NCBI GenBank assembly: GCA_947494645.1
Contig: CANLVO010000002.1
Span: 738,359 to 802,358, forward strand
DNA from: an uncultured Litoreibacter sp.
GTDB lineage: Bacteria > Pseudomonadota > Alphaproteobacteria > Rhodobacterales > Rhodobacteraceae
DNA: 64,000 bases
Direction: 5' to 3'
The notes below the pieces were generated by a model. That model saw only the letters and a list, made by a program, of their open reading frames with translations. It made no database searches and had not been told where the DNA came from. Positions 52,216 through 60,851 of the stretch are shown piece by piece. Each line of letters begins with the position of its first letter. Positions within the stretch are counted from its first letter, which is position 1. The translations under genes and the position numbers were made by a program.

Positions 52216-53163
52216 ATGCCTGACACCCCCGCCACCCGCGCAGCCCAAGCCACGCCTGCAAGCGTCGCACGCAAGATCAAGGGCCTGAGCGACCGCGCCA
52301 TCGCGTGGATCTTCGTGGGCCCCACGATCTTTCTGCTGCTGGCGATCAACATCTTTCCGCTGATCTGGACCATCCAGCTGAGCTTTACCAATTTCAAAGC
52401 CAACCGCGCTGGACGCGAGATCAAGAATGTCGGCCTGCGCAATTACGAGCGCATCCTGACCGACAGCGACATCTGGCTGAACATGCAGGCCACCGCGCAT
52501 TTCCTGTTCTGGACGATCTTCTTTCAGGTGCTGATCGGTTTCACGCTGGCCTATCTGATCAACAAGAAATTCAAGGGCAACGACCTGTGGACGACCATCA
52601 TTGTGCTGCCAATGATGCTCAGCCCGGCCGTGGTCGGCAATTTCTGGAAATTCCTCTACCAGCCGCAAATCGGGCTCTTTAACTACGTGGTCGCCTTCTT
52701 CTCGGGCAAGGACCCGTCCAGCTTCGAGATGCTCGGCTCCGTACAACTGGCCCCGTGGTCAATCGTCATCGTGGACACGTGGATGTGGACGCCTTTCGTG
52801 ATGCTGATCTGCCTCGCGGGGCTCAGGTCGATCCCCGACTACATTTACGAGGCAGCAGAGGTCGACCGCGCCTCCAAGCTCCGGCAGTTCTTCACGATCA
52901 CCATCCCCATGGTGCTGCCCTTCCTGATGCTCGCCGTGCTGTTCCGCGGCATCGAAAACTTCAAGATGTTCGATCTGGTGGTGCAACTCACCGGCGGTGG
53001 CCCCGGTTCCACGACCGAGCTCACCTCGATCAACCTCAAGCGCGAGGCGTTCGAGAAATGGCGGACGGGCTATGCCTCTGCCTACGCGATCATCCTCTTT
53101 GTCACCGTGTTCGGGCTGGCCTCGATCTACGTCAAAGCGCTGAACAAGGTGAAGGAGCGGTGA
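52216..53163 (+). CDS. ABC sugar transporter permease (MalF type)
   Basis: A 315-residue inner-membrane permease with six predicted helices, beginning with 'IAWIFVGPTIFLLLAINIFPLIW' at about residues 31-53. The coupling EAA loop appears as 'YIYEAAEVDRASKLRQFFTITIPM', where the helix contacts the ATPases. 'VVQLTGGGPGSTTEL' is typical of MalF-like subunits. The stop overlaps an ATG that opens a 67-codon frame leading to the second permease gene. Confidence 0.93.
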   Translation: MPDTPATRAAQATPASVARKIKGLSDRAIAWIFVGPTIFLLLAINIFPLIWTIQLSFTNFKANRAGREIKNVGLRNYERILTDSDIWLNMQATAHFLFWTIFFQVLIGFTLAYLINKKFKGNDLWTTIIVLPMMLSPAVVGNFWKFLYQPQIGLFNYVVAFFSGKDPSSFEMLGSVQLAPWSIVIVDTWMWTPFVMLICLAGLRSIPDYIYEAAEVDRASKLRQFFTITIPMVLPFLMLAVLFRGIENFKMFDLVVQLTGGGPGSTTELTSINLKREAFEKWRTGYASAYAIILFVTVFGLASIYVKALNKVKER

Positions 53164-53366
53164 TGATGCATATGTTCACCATCCCGCGCCACCGGCCCGC
53201 ATGGGCCAAGCCCGACCTCCCCCCCGGGAGGGCTTTTGGAGATGTCCTTCGCAAAACACGCGTCCTTGATGCTTTCGGGCGACCCGCCTTGATCAGTCTT
53301 TCCACCCGCCCCCCCGAGGTCGGGCTTGCCCCATGCGGGCCTCATCGTCAGGAATTCGACCAATGA
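53163..53366 (+). CDS. Open frame bridging the two permease genes, probably not a normal gene
   Basis: ATG 53163 overlaps the stop of the first permease and TGA 53366 overlaps the start of the second, so a 67-codon frame is coupled at both ends. Most of it consists of a palindromic element (53194-53341). The product ('MMHMFTIPRHRPAWAKPDLP' at the start) has no recognisable fold, and its two palindrome arms both encode fragments around 'KPDL' and 'EVGLAP'. It may only act as a translational bridge. Confidence 0.25.
   Translation: MMHMFTIPRHRPAWAKPDLPPGRAFGDVLRKTRVLDAFGRPALISLSTRPPEVGLAPCGPHRQEFDQ
53194..53341. repeat. 148-nt palindromic element between permease genes
   Basis: A 26-nt arm at 53194-53219 (starting GGCCCGCATGGG) is the inverted complement of 53316-53341 with one mismatch, enclosing 96 nt with further C/G runs. 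Both strands are open across the whole element. It looks like a mobile repetitive palindrome or a long mRNA hairpin inserted without breaking coupling. Confidence 0.7.
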
Positions 53367-54301
53367 GCAGCTTCTCCGTCACAGAGCCGTCGAAACGCTC
53401 CAAATGGTTCGCGGGCACGATGGTCATCATCTACGCGCTGGTCACCATGGTGCCGCTCGCATGGATCATGCTCACCGGCTTCAAATCCCCTGCTGATGCG
53501 ATCAGCTACCCGCCCAAGGTGGTGTTCGAACCGACGCTGGAAGGCTACGTCAACCTCTTCACCACCCGCACCCGCCAGACACCAGAGTTCCTGGAGGCCA
53601 ACCCGCCCCAAACCTGGTACGAGGAAATCGTCCGCGAATACGACATGGTCATCGCGGGCCCGTCCAAGTTCGGCGAACGGTTCCTGAACTCTGTCATCAT
53701 TGGGTTCGGCTCGACCTTCCTCAGTATCTTCCTCGGCACGCTGGCGGCCTACGCGTTCTCAAGGTTCAAGATACCCTTTGCCGACGACCTTTTGTTCTTC
53801 ATCCTCAGTACGAGGATGATGCCCCCCATCGCCGTCGCGATCCCGATCTTCCTGATGTACCGCCAGTTGGGGCTGTCAGATACGCATCTGGGGATGATCC
53901 TGCTCTACACGGGCGTGAACATCTCCCTTGCGGTCTGGCTGCTAAAAGGCTTCATCGACGAGATCCCCCTCGAATATGAGGAGGCCGCGCTGATCGACGG
54001 CTACACACGGTTCCAGGCCTTCTACAAGGTCGTCCTGCCGCAGGCCGCCACCGGCATCGCGTCGACCGCGATCTTCTGCCTGATCTTTGCGTGGAACGAA
54101 TATGCCTTCGCGGTGCTGCTGACCTCCGGCACGGCGCAAACGGCGCCGCCCTTCATCCCCACCATCATCGGCGTTGGCGGGCTCGATTGGCCAGCGGTCG
54201 CGGCTGGGGCCACCATCTTCCTGCTGCCGGTCATGATCTTCACCATATTGCTGCGCAAACACCTGCTGCGGGGCATCACATTCGGGGCGGTGCGCAAATG
54301 A
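53363..54301 (+). CDS. ABC sugar transporter permease (MalG type)
   Basis: A 312-residue permease, partner of the first. Helices include 'MVIIYALVTMVPLAWIMLTGF' at the start, and the EAA loop is 'EIPLEYEEAALIDGYTRFQAFYKVVLPQ'. A longer loop after helix 1 (about residues 50-105) is usual for MalG-like subunits of polyol systems. ATG 53363 overlaps the preceding frame's stop; its own stop overlaps the small membrane protein start. Confidence 0.93.
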   Translation: MSSFSVTEPSKRSKWFAGTMVIIYALVTMVPLAWIMLTGFKSPADAISYPPKVVFEPTLEGYVNLFTTRTRQTPEFLEANPPQTWYEEIVREYDMVIAGPSKFGERFLNSVIIGFGSTFLSIFLGTLAAYAFSRFKIPFADDLLFFILSTRMMPPIAVAIPIFLMYRQLGLSDTHLGMILLYTGVNISLAVWLLKGFIDEIPLEYEEAALIDGYTRFQAFYKVVLPQAATGIASTAIFCLIFAWNEYAFAVLLTSGTAQTAPPFIPTIIGVGGLDWPAVAAGATIFLLPVMIFTILLRKHLLRGITFGAVRK

Positions 54302-54486
54302 GCAACTTCTTCTCTGGTATCCTCCGCTTCAAACGCGGCCCGTGGGAAATGCTGGCCACGATCCTCATCGGGCTTGGGGTGTTCATGCTGATGCAACCCT
54401 TCGCGCTGTGGCTCTACACCTATTCCTTCATTGTCACGTTGGTCGGCACGGTGATGTTCATCATCGTCTCGCATTTCAAGGAATGA
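54298..54486 (+). CDS. Small two-helix membrane protein of the ABC operon
   Basis: A 62-residue product overlapping the permease stop (ATGA) and the next start (ATGA). Two hydrophobic helices are visible: 'MLATILIGLGVFMLMQPFALWLY' and 'TYSFIVTLVGTVMFIIVSHF'. It resembles in position, though not clearly in sequence, the small GlpU-type proteins of the Rhizobium glycerol ABC operon. Likely an accessory subunit of the transporter or its regulator; no function is established. Confidence 0.75.
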   Translation: MSNFFSGILRFKRGPWEMLATILIGLGVFMLMQPFALWLYTYSFIVTLVGTVMFIIVSHFKE

Positions 54487-54854
54487 GCATGCTCGAGCAA
54501 ATATGTCCGATCCTTCCATCCCGTGACTTCGATGTGACAGAGGCGTTTTACGGCAGCTGGGGGTTCAAGACGTGGTTCCGGCAAGATGAACAGTATCTGT
54601 TGATGAACCGCGACAAGGTCGAAGTGCACTTCTTTGCGCATGCCCAAAACGATCCGGCGGTCAGTTGTCATGGTGCGTATCTTCGCCCTGAAAATGTTGA
54701 TGAAATATCAAAGGAGCTTGAGGCTCTGGGCTTGCCGTTGCGGGGCGCGTTCCCGAGTTTTGGTCCTGCAGAAGACAAACCATGGGGGATGCGGGAAGCC
54801 ACATTAATTGACCCAGACGGAAATCTTATCCGCATAGGGCAGGAGATTGCCTGA
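54483..54854 (+). CDS. VOC/bleomycin-resistance-like protein inside the ABC operon
   Basis: A 123-residue VOC-fold protein like bleomycin-binding (Ble) proteins: 'ICPILPSRDFDVTEAFYGSWGFKTWFR', 'YLLMNRDKVEVHFFAHAQND' and 'WGMREATLIDPDGNLIRIGQ'. It overlaps both neighbours at ATGA/TGATG junctions yet breaks the transporter gene order (permeases to ATPases). Its codons are visibly richer in A/T-ending choices than the neighbours. It may be a late insertion with a detoxifying or antibiotic-binding role, unrelated to sugar uptake. Confidence 0.8.
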   Translation: MSMLEQICPILPSRDFDVTEAFYGSWGFKTWFRQDEQYLLMNRDKVEVHFFAHAQNDPAVSCHGAYLRPENVDEISKELEALGLPLRGAFPSFGPAEDKPWGMREATLIDPDGNLIRIGQEIA

Positions 54855-55951
54855 TGGCGCAGATACAGATCAAAAACATCCGCAAGGATTTCGGCGATTT
54901 CAACGCCGTGAAGGAAAGCTCCTTCACCATCGAGGATGGGGAGTTCTTCATGCTCCTCGGGCCGTCAGGCTGCGGCAAGACCACAACCTTGCGGATGATC
55001 GCGGGGCTGGAGCTGCCCACCTCCGGCGAGATCTATCTCGACGGCGAGGAAATCAGCCAGTTGCCGCCCTCGCAACGCGACATTGCTTTCGTGTTCCAGA
55101 TGTTCGCGCTCTACCCGCATATGAACGTCGGCAAGAACCTGTCCTATCCGCTGATCAGCCAGGGCATGCCGCGGGCGCAGGTCAAGGCCAAGGTCGAAGA
55201 GGTCGCGACCATTCTGGGCATTCAGGACATCCTCAAACGCCCTGTAGGTGGGCTGTCGGGCGGGGACCGGCAGCGCGTGGCGCTGGGCCGGGCCATTGTG
55301 CGCGATCCCAAGGCCTTCATGATGGACGAGCCGCTCGGTGCGCTCGACGCCGAGTTTCGCGAGCACATGTCCGAAGAGCTGCGCGCGCTCCATGACCGCA
55401 TGAACGCCACCACGGTCTATGTGACCCATGATCAGCTTGAGGCCATGCAGATGGGCGACAAGATCGTCGTCATGAACAACGCGGTGGTCGAACAGTTCGG
55501 CACGCCCAAGCAAATCTACGACACGCCAGCCACGATGTTCGTGGCGGATTTCATCGGCTCGCCATCCATGAACTTTCTCCCCTTTGATGGGTCGGTGGGC
55601 GACGGGGCCAGCGAGGTGCAACTCGCTGGCCACAAACACGGCGTGCCACGCCAGATAGAAGGAGCGTCAGGGGCGCTGGTCTTCGGGGTCCGGCCCGAGC
55701 ATGTCACGCTGTCAGATGACGGCGCCTATCGCGGCGAGGTCTTGGCCTCTGAATATCTTGGCACCACGCAGATCATCACGCTGGACACGCCCAATGGCGA
55801 GTTGAAGGCACGCGTCGGCAGCGATCAGGTGGCCACGGTGGGCGAGAAAGTCGGCCTCGGGTTCGACGCAGGCAAGGTCACGCTGTTTGACGCGGGCACC
55901 GGCCGGGCGCTGCGCTCTGATCTGAACAATGAGGTGCTCGCCCATGGCTGA
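54854..55951 (+). CDS. ABC transporter ATP-binding protein 1 (MalK/UgpC type)
   Basis: A 365-residue ATPase. Walker A 'GPSGCGKTTTLRMIAGLE' (about residues 37-54), Q loop 'FVFQMFALYPHM', signature 'LSGGDRQRVALGRAI' (D replaces the usual Q), Walker B 'AFMMDEPLGALDAEFR' and H loop 'VYVTHDQLEAM'. The C-terminal regulatory TOBE region follows from residue ~240 ('FGVRPEHVTL'). It forms a pair with the next ATPase, implying a heterodimeric motor. Confidence 0.94.
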   Translation: MAQIQIKNIRKDFGDFNAVKESSFTIEDGEFFMLLGPSGCGKTTTLRMIAGLELPTSGEIYLDGEEISQLPPSQRDIAFVFQMFALYPHMNVGKNLSYPLISQGMPRAQVKAKVEEVATILGIQDILKRPVGGLSGGDRQRVALGRAIVRDPKAFMMDEPLGALDAEFREHMSEELRALHDRMNATTVYVTHDQLEAMQMGDKIVVMNNAVVEQFGTPKQIYDTPATMFVADFIGSPSMNFLPFDGSVGDGASEVQLAGHKHGVPRQIEGASGALVFGVRPEHVTLSDDGAYRGEVLASEYLGTTQIITLDTPNGELKARVGSDQVATVGEKVGLGFDAGKVTLFDAGTGRALRSDLNNEVLAHG

Positions 55952-56939
55952 GGTCATCCTGAAAAACCTGTCAAAGAGCTTCGGGCAGGATGTGGGCATC
56001 GAAGATGTTTCCATGACCATTCCCGACGGCGCGTTCGTGGTGCTGCTTGGCCCCACCGGGGCGGGCAAAACCACCACGCTCCGGCTGATCTCAGGGCTAG
56101 AGAAACCCGATCAGGGCGAGGTCTGGATTGGTGGCCGCAATGTCGGCTCGGAAACCCCCGCCCAGCGCGATGTGGCGATGGTGTTCCAGCAATACTCGCT
56201 CTATCCGCATCTCACCGTGCGCGACAATCTGGCGTTCCCGCTGAAATCGCCGATCCTGAACACGCCCCCCGACGAGATCACCCGTAAGGTGAACGAAGTG
56301 GCCGAGGTGCTTCAGATCAGCCACAAGCTCGACAACAAGGCCACGGCGCTGTCAGGCGGCGAGATGCAGCGCGTCTCCATTGGCCGCGCGTTGGTGCGGG
56401 ACCCGGCGATTTATCTCATGGACGAGCCGCTCAGCTCCCTCGACGCCAAACTGCGCACTGATCTCAGGGTCGAGCTGAAACGCATTCAAGCGAGCCTTGG
56501 CGCGACGCTGCTTTACGTGACCCATGACCAGATCGAGGCGATGACCATGGCCACCCATGTGGGTGTGCTCGACCACGGCAAGCTGGTGCAGTTCGGCACC
56601 CCGCGCGAGATTTACGAGAACCCGAACTCGCTTTATGTGGCCAGCCGTCTGGGCCTGCCGCGCATCAATGTCGTGCCAGCGGATTTGTTCGGCAACGCGC
56701 CCGCCGGGGCTACGCAAATTGGCATGCGGCCAGAACATATTGCTCAAGGCGAGGGGCTTGAGGCCGAAATTCAGCGGGTCGAACATCTGGGGGACCAGAA
56801 CCGTTTGCACTTGACCTTGAAAGGTCACGCCATCACCACCATCGCCGATCCAAGCACGGACTATCGCCCCGGGGCGGCGCTCAAGATCATGCCGAAAGAC
56901 CCGCTTTGTTTTGACGCCCAGGGCCTGCGCATTCGTTAA
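55944..56939 (+). CDS. ABC transporter ATP-binding protein 2 (MalK/UgpC type)
   Basis: A 331-residue ATPase with Walker A 'GPTGAGKTTTLRLISGLE', signature 'LSGGEMQRVSIGRAL', Walker B 'IYLMDEPLSSLDAKLR' and H loop 'LYVTHDQIEAMTMA'. The TOBE part has 'IGMRPEHIAQGEG'. ATG 55944 lies 8 nt inside the preceding gene, so the genes overlap. Two distinct ATPases with two permeases occur in glycerol (GlpST) and other polyol transporters. Confidence 0.94.
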   Translation: MAEVILKNLSKSFGQDVGIEDVSMTIPDGAFVVLLGPTGAGKTTTLRLISGLEKPDQGEVWIGGRNVGSETPAQRDVAMVFQQYSLYPHLTVRDNLAFPLKSPILNTPPDEITRKVNEVAEVLQISHKLDNKATALSGGEMQRVSIGRALVRDPAIYLMDEPLSSLDAKLRTDLRVELKRIQASLGATLLYVTHDQIEAMTMATHVGVLDHGKLVQFGTPREIYENPNSLYVASRLGLPRINVVPADLFGNAPAGATQIGMRPEHIAQGEGLEAEIQRVEHLGDQNRLHLTLKGHAITTIADPSTDYRPGAALKIMPKDPLCFDAQGLRIR

Positions 56940-56952
56940 GGAGACCACAGAT

Positions 56953-58572
56953 ATGAGCCAGTTCATCAATGCCAAAGAGACGCTCGTCACGGACGCTATA
57001 GACGGGCTGCTTGAAACCAGCGGCGGGGCTCTGACCCGGCTCGATGGCTATCCTCACATCAAGGTCGTTTGCCGCGCCGACTGGGACAAGTCCCGCGTGG
57101 CCCTGATCTCGGGCGGCGGCTCCGGCCACGAGCCCGCCCATGCAGGCTTTGTCGGCGCGGGCCTTCTGACCGCCGCCGTGTGCGGGGAGGTCTTTGCCTC
57201 CCCCTCTGTCGACGCGGTGCTGGCGGGTATTCTGGCGGTCACAGGCAAGGCGGGCTGCTTGCTGATCGTGAAAAACTACACCGGCGACCGGCTGAATTTC
57301 GGCCTCGCCGCAGAACGCGCACGCGCCTTCGGACTGAAAGTCTCCATGGTGGTGGTTGATGACGACATCGCGCTGCCCGACCTGCCACAGGCCCGCGGCG
57401 TGGCAGGCACGTTGTTTGTGCACAAAATCGCAGGCGCATTGGCCGAACAGGGCGCGGATCTTGATCACGTGACACAGGCCGCGCAGACCGCCATCGACAA
57501 GATGGCCTCCATCGGCACGTCGCTCGACACCTGCACCGTGCCCGGCTCCAAGAAAGAAGACCGCATCCCCGCAGGCAAGGCCGAACTGGGTCTGGGCATC
57601 CACGGCGAGGCAGGTGTGCAGCAGGTCAGCTTCAAGGACGCAGCCACCGCGATGGATCAGGTGCTCGAGAAGCTCGAAAGCCATATCGGCTCCGGTGCGC
57701 ATGTCGCGATCCTGAACAACCTTGGCGCGACGACGCCTCTGGAGATGAGCATCCTCGCCCATGCACTCGCAACCTCGCCTCGCGCCGCGAATATCAAGCA
57801 CATCATCGGCCCCGCGCCGCTGATGACTTCGCTCGATATGCACGGCTTCTCGGTTTCGGTGCTACCCGTCACTGCCGAAAACAAAGCGCTGCTCAGCGCA
57901 GAGGTTGGCCCCACCACTTGGCCCGGCATGAACGCCGTGGGCCCTGTCAGCACCCGCCCGCTGCCGGACGGTCTGACGCCCATCAAGCCGCCCGCGTCGG
58001 TCAATGCCCAAACCCGCGCCGTGCTCTCTGATTGCTGCGATCTGCTGATCGGCGCAGAGGGCGACCTCAACACGCTCGACGCCAAATCCGGCGATGGTGA
58101 CACCGGCTCAACGCTGGCCACCGCCGCCCGCGCCCTGCAAGCCCGCCTTGACGATCTGCCCTTGGCCGATGCCACCCAGCTTTTCCGCGCCATCGGCATC
58201 GAGCTGAGCCAAACGATGGGCGGCTCGTCCGGCGTGATCCTCGCCATTTTATTCGAGGCCTCGGGCGACGCCTGCGCAGGCGGGCTGCCGGTGCCCAAGG
58301 CCCTTCTCGCCGGGCTCAGCCGCATCAGTCAGGTCGGCGGCGCCCAAACAGGCGACCGCACCATGATCGACGCGCTCGAACCTGCGCTCAAAGCCCTGCC
58401 CGACGGCATGGCCAAAGCCGCCGCAGCCGCGCGCGCCGGTGCCGACGCCACCGCCAAAATGACCCGCGCCAATGCGGGCCGCGCGGCTTACGTCCCGGAA
58501 GAGAATCTCGTAGGTCACAACGACCCCGGCGCCGAGGCCGTGGCCCGGCTGTTTGAGCAGCTGGCGGGTTGA
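56953..58572 (+). CDS. Fused DhaK-DhaL ketose kinase (dihydroxyacetone kinase family)
   Basis: A 539-residue ATP-dependent kinase with DhaK (about residues 1-330) and DhaL (about 350-539) joined, as in single-chain dihydroxyacetone kinases. DhaK shows 'ISGGGSGHEPAHAGFVGAG' and the His that binds the ketose covalently in 'GLGIHGEAGVQQV'. DhaL shows the Mg-ADP site 'LDAKSGDGDTGSTLA' and 'TMGGSSGVIL'. L-erythrulose kinases of tetritol and apionate routes share this build, so the substrate may be dihydroxyacetone or a C4/C5 ketose. It follows the ATPase genes by 13 nt. Confidence 0.92.
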   Translation: MSQFINAKETLVTDAIDGLLETSGGALTRLDGYPHIKVVCRADWDKSRVALISGGGSGHEPAHAGFVGAGLLTAAVCGEVFASPSVDAVLAGILAVTGKAGCLLIVKNYTGDRLNFGLAAERARAFGLKVSMVVVDDDIALPDLPQARGVAGTLFVHKIAGALAEQGADLDHVTQAAQTAIDKMASIGTSLDTCTVPGSKKEDRIPAGKAELGLGIHGEAGVQQVSFKDAATAMDQVLEKLESHIGSGAHVAILNNLGATTPLEMSILAHALATSPRAANIKHIIGPAPLMTSLDMHGFSVSVLPVTAENKALLSAEVGPTTWPGMNAVGPVSTRPLPDGLTPIKPPASVNAQTRAVLSDCCDLLIGAEGDLNTLDAKSGDGDTGSTLATAARALQARLDDLPLADATQLFRAIGIELSQTMGGSSGVILAILFEASGDACAGGLPVPKALLAGLSRISQVGGAQTGDRTMIDALEPALKALPDGMAKAAAAARAGADATAKMTRANAGRAAYVPEENLVGHNDPGAEAVARLFEQLAG

Positions 58573-58585
58573 AAGCAGGACACCT

Positions 58586-59647
58586 ATGAGCGCCAACCAC
58601 AACTCCAAGCCGAAGCCCACGGCCCATGACGTCGCCCGCGAGGCGCGCGTCAGCCTGGCGACGGTGGACAGGGTGCTCAACAAACGCGACGGGGTGCGCG
58701 AGGCCACAGTCAAACGCGTCAACGGCGCGATCGAAAAGCTGGGCTATGTCCGCGACCTGTCTGCTGCCAATCTGGCCCGCCAACGGACCTACCGCTTCGT
58801 CTTCGTGTTGCCCGACGGCAAGGGCCAGTTCCTCACCGGGCTGCGCCGTTCCATCGCAGAGGCCGTTGAAAACGCGCTCTACGACCGCATCTCCGCCCGC
58901 ACCATCCTGATCTCCAGCCGCAACCAGACCGCGCTGGCGCAGGAGCTGATCGCGCTCGACCCCGCTCAAATCGACGGGCTCGCCATCATGGCGCACGAGA
59001 CCCCGATCGTACGCGACACCATCGCTCGGCTTAAGAAGAGCGGCGTCGCCGTGGTCTCCATGGTGGCCGACCAACCCAATTCCGAGCGCGATCACTTCGT
59101 GGGCTTCGACAACGTCTCCGCCGGGCGCACCGCCGGCACGCTTCTGGGCCGTTTCGTCGGCGCGCGCCGCGGCAAGGTGGCGGTGGTCGTCACCTCCATG
59201 CATGCCCGCGACATGATCGAGCGGCGTGATGGCTTCGACGCGGTCATGACGGAGCAGTTCCCCAACCTCACCCCGCTCCCCAGCATCGAGGCTTATGATG
59301 ACCCCGAAACCGCCCGCGCACTGACCCATCGCTGTCTGTCGGAAAACGAGGATGTCGTCGCCGTCTACTCGGTGGGCGCCAGCGTGCGCGGCGTGGCGGA
59401 TGCGATCATCGCGCATGATGCGCCCGAACGGCTGGTCTGCATCGACCACGAGCTGACCGACAATTCCCGCGATCTGCTGGAGGCAGGCATACTCGACGCG
59501 GTGATCAACCAGAACACGGGCCATCTGGCCCGCAGCGCGTTGCGGGTGATGCGCGCCAAGTGCGACGCCGCCCCGGTGCTGGCGTCGCAGGAACATATCC
59601 GCATCGAGGTGCTGATCCGCGAAAACCTGCCCCTGAAATCAAACTGA
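58586..59647 (+). CDS. LacI-family transcriptional regulator
   Basis: A 353-residue regulator. The N-terminal HTH 'TAHDVAREARVSLATVDRVLNKRDGV' plus hinge helix 'DLSAANLARQRTYRFVF' is standard LacI. The periplasmic-binding-like sensor from residue 65 includes 'VGFDNVSAGRTAGTLLGRFVG' and 'VYSVGASVRGVADAI'. Encoded within the operon, 13 nt after the kinase, it most likely senses the transported sugar or a phosphate of it and acts on the paired palindromes upstream of the binding-protein gene. Confidence 0.93.
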   Translation: MSANHNSKPKPTAHDVAREARVSLATVDRVLNKRDGVREATVKRVNGAIEKLGYVRDLSAANLARQRTYRFVFVLPDGKGQFLTGLRRSIAEAVENALYDRISARTILISSRNQTALAQELIALDPAQIDGLAIMAHETPIVRDTIARLKKSGVAVVSMVADQPNSERDHFVGFDNVSAGRTAGTLLGRFVGARRGKVAVVVTSMHARDMIERRDGFDAVMTEQFPNLTPLPSIEAYDDPETARALTHRCLSENEDVVAVYSVGASVRGVADAIIAHDAPERLVCIDHELTDNSRDLLEAGILDAVINQNTGHLARSALRVMRAKCDAAPVLASQEHIRIEVLIRENLPLKSN

Positions 59648-59669
59648 CCCTAACCCCGGAGGATCCCGC

Positions 59670-60725
59670 ATGAAGAATATCAAAGGCCCGGCGCTGTTTC
59701 TGGCGCAATTCGCTGGCGATGACGCGCCGTTCAACTCATGGGGCGCGATCACCAAATGGGCGGCCGAGTGCGGCTACAAGGGCGTGCAGGTGCCCAGCTG
59801 GGACGCGCGGCTCTTCGATCTGGCCAAGGCCGCTGAAAGCAAAGACTATTGCGACACGTTCAAAGGCGAGGCCGCTGAAAACGGCATCGAGGTGACAGAG
59901 CTTTCCACCCATCTGCAAGGCCAGCTGGTCGCCGTGCATCCCGCCTATGACGCGGCGTTTGACGGGTTCGCGGACCCATCCGTGCATGGCAATCCCAAGG
60001 CCCGTCAGGAATGGGCGGTTGATCAGGTGATGAAGGCCATTTCTGCCTCGGCGAATATGGGCATCAAGAACCACGTGTCGTTTTCCGGCGCGCTGGCCTG
60101 GCCTTATGTCTACCCATGGCCGCAGCGCCCCGCAGGCCTCATTGAAACCGCGTTTGACGAGCTGGCCCGGCGCTGGCGGCCTATTCTGGATCACGCAGAG
60201 GACCACGACGTCAATATCTGCTACGAAATTCACCCCGGCGAGGATCTCCATGACGGTGTCACCTTCGAGATGTTTCTCGAACGCACGGGTAATCACGCGC
60301 GGTGCAACATGCTCTACGACCCCAGCCACTACGTGCTGCAATGCCTCGATTATCTCGACAATATCGACATCTACAAAGACCGGATCAAAATGTTCCACGT
60401 CAAGGACGCGGAGTTCAATCCAACCGGTCGCCAGGGCGTCTATTCCGGCTATCAGCCATGGGTCGACCGCGCGGGTCGTTTCCGCTCGCTTGGCGACGGG
60501 CAGGTCGATTTCGGCGCGATCTTCTCCAAACTTGCGGCCAATGATTTCGATGGCTGGGCCGTGGTTGAATGGGAATGCTGTCTGAAACATCCCGAAGACG
60601 GCGCCCGCGAAGGCGCGCAATTCGTCTCCGATCACATCATCCGCGTCACCGAACGCGCCTTTGACGATTTCGCCGATGGCGGCACCGACGAGGCCGCAAA
60701 CCGCAAGATGCTCGGCATCCAGTAA
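59670..60725 (+). CDS. Xylose-isomerase-like TIM-barrel protein (sugar isomerase/epimerase family)
   Basis: A 351-residue AP-endonuclease-2/xylose-isomerase-like barrel. Probable metal ligands: Glu in 'NICYEIHPGEDLH', Asp-His in 'MLYDPSHYVLQ', His in 'IKMFHVKDAEFN' and Glu in 'GWAVVEWECCLKHPE'. Relatives isomerise or epimerise ketoses, or cleave 3-keto-glycosides when paired with a Gfo/Idh dehydrogenase, which is the next gene. A GGAGGA ribosome site precedes the ATG. Role in this operon: probably interconverting the imported sugar before or after oxidation. Confidence 0.88.
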   Translation: MKNIKGPALFLAQFAGDDAPFNSWGAITKWAAECGYKGVQVPSWDARLFDLAKAAESKDYCDTFKGEAAENGIEVTELSTHLQGQLVAVHPAYDAAFDGFADPSVHGNPKARQEWAVDQVMKAISASANMGIKNHVSFSGALAWPYVYPWPQRPAGLIETAFDELARRWRPILDHAEDHDVNICYEIHPGEDLHDGVTFEMFLERTGNHARCNMLYDPSHYVLQCLDYLDNIDIYKDRIKMFHVKDAEFNPTGRQGVYSGYQPWVDRAGRFRSLGDGQVDFGAIFSKLAANDFDGWAVVEWECCLKHPEDGAREGAQFVSDHIIRVTERAFDDFADGGTDEAANRKMLGIQ

Positions 60726-60795
60726 CATCCCATTAAGGTTAACGCGCCCGCCTCAAAGCACGGCGCTCCAGCCTTCCCATGTTTGAAAAATATCC

Positions 60796-60829
60796 CCGCC
60801 GGAGGCTCCACACAGCTCAACCGGCGGGA
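60796..60829 (+). promoter_or_regulatory. Inverted repeat ahead of the Gfo/Idh/MocA gene
   Basis: CCCGCCGG and CCGGCGGG form a perfect 8-bp stem over an 18-nt loop in the 126-bp gap. It could be an intercistronic hairpin; no T-run follows, so transcription may read through. Confidence 0.5.
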
Positions 60830-60851
60830 CGTCACATAAAAGGAGCCTCAC

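Noticed and set aside
53127-53363. A 78-codon minus-strand frame across the permease junction
   Set aside because: It exists because the palindromic element is open on both strands; there is no ribosome site and it overlaps two permease genes.
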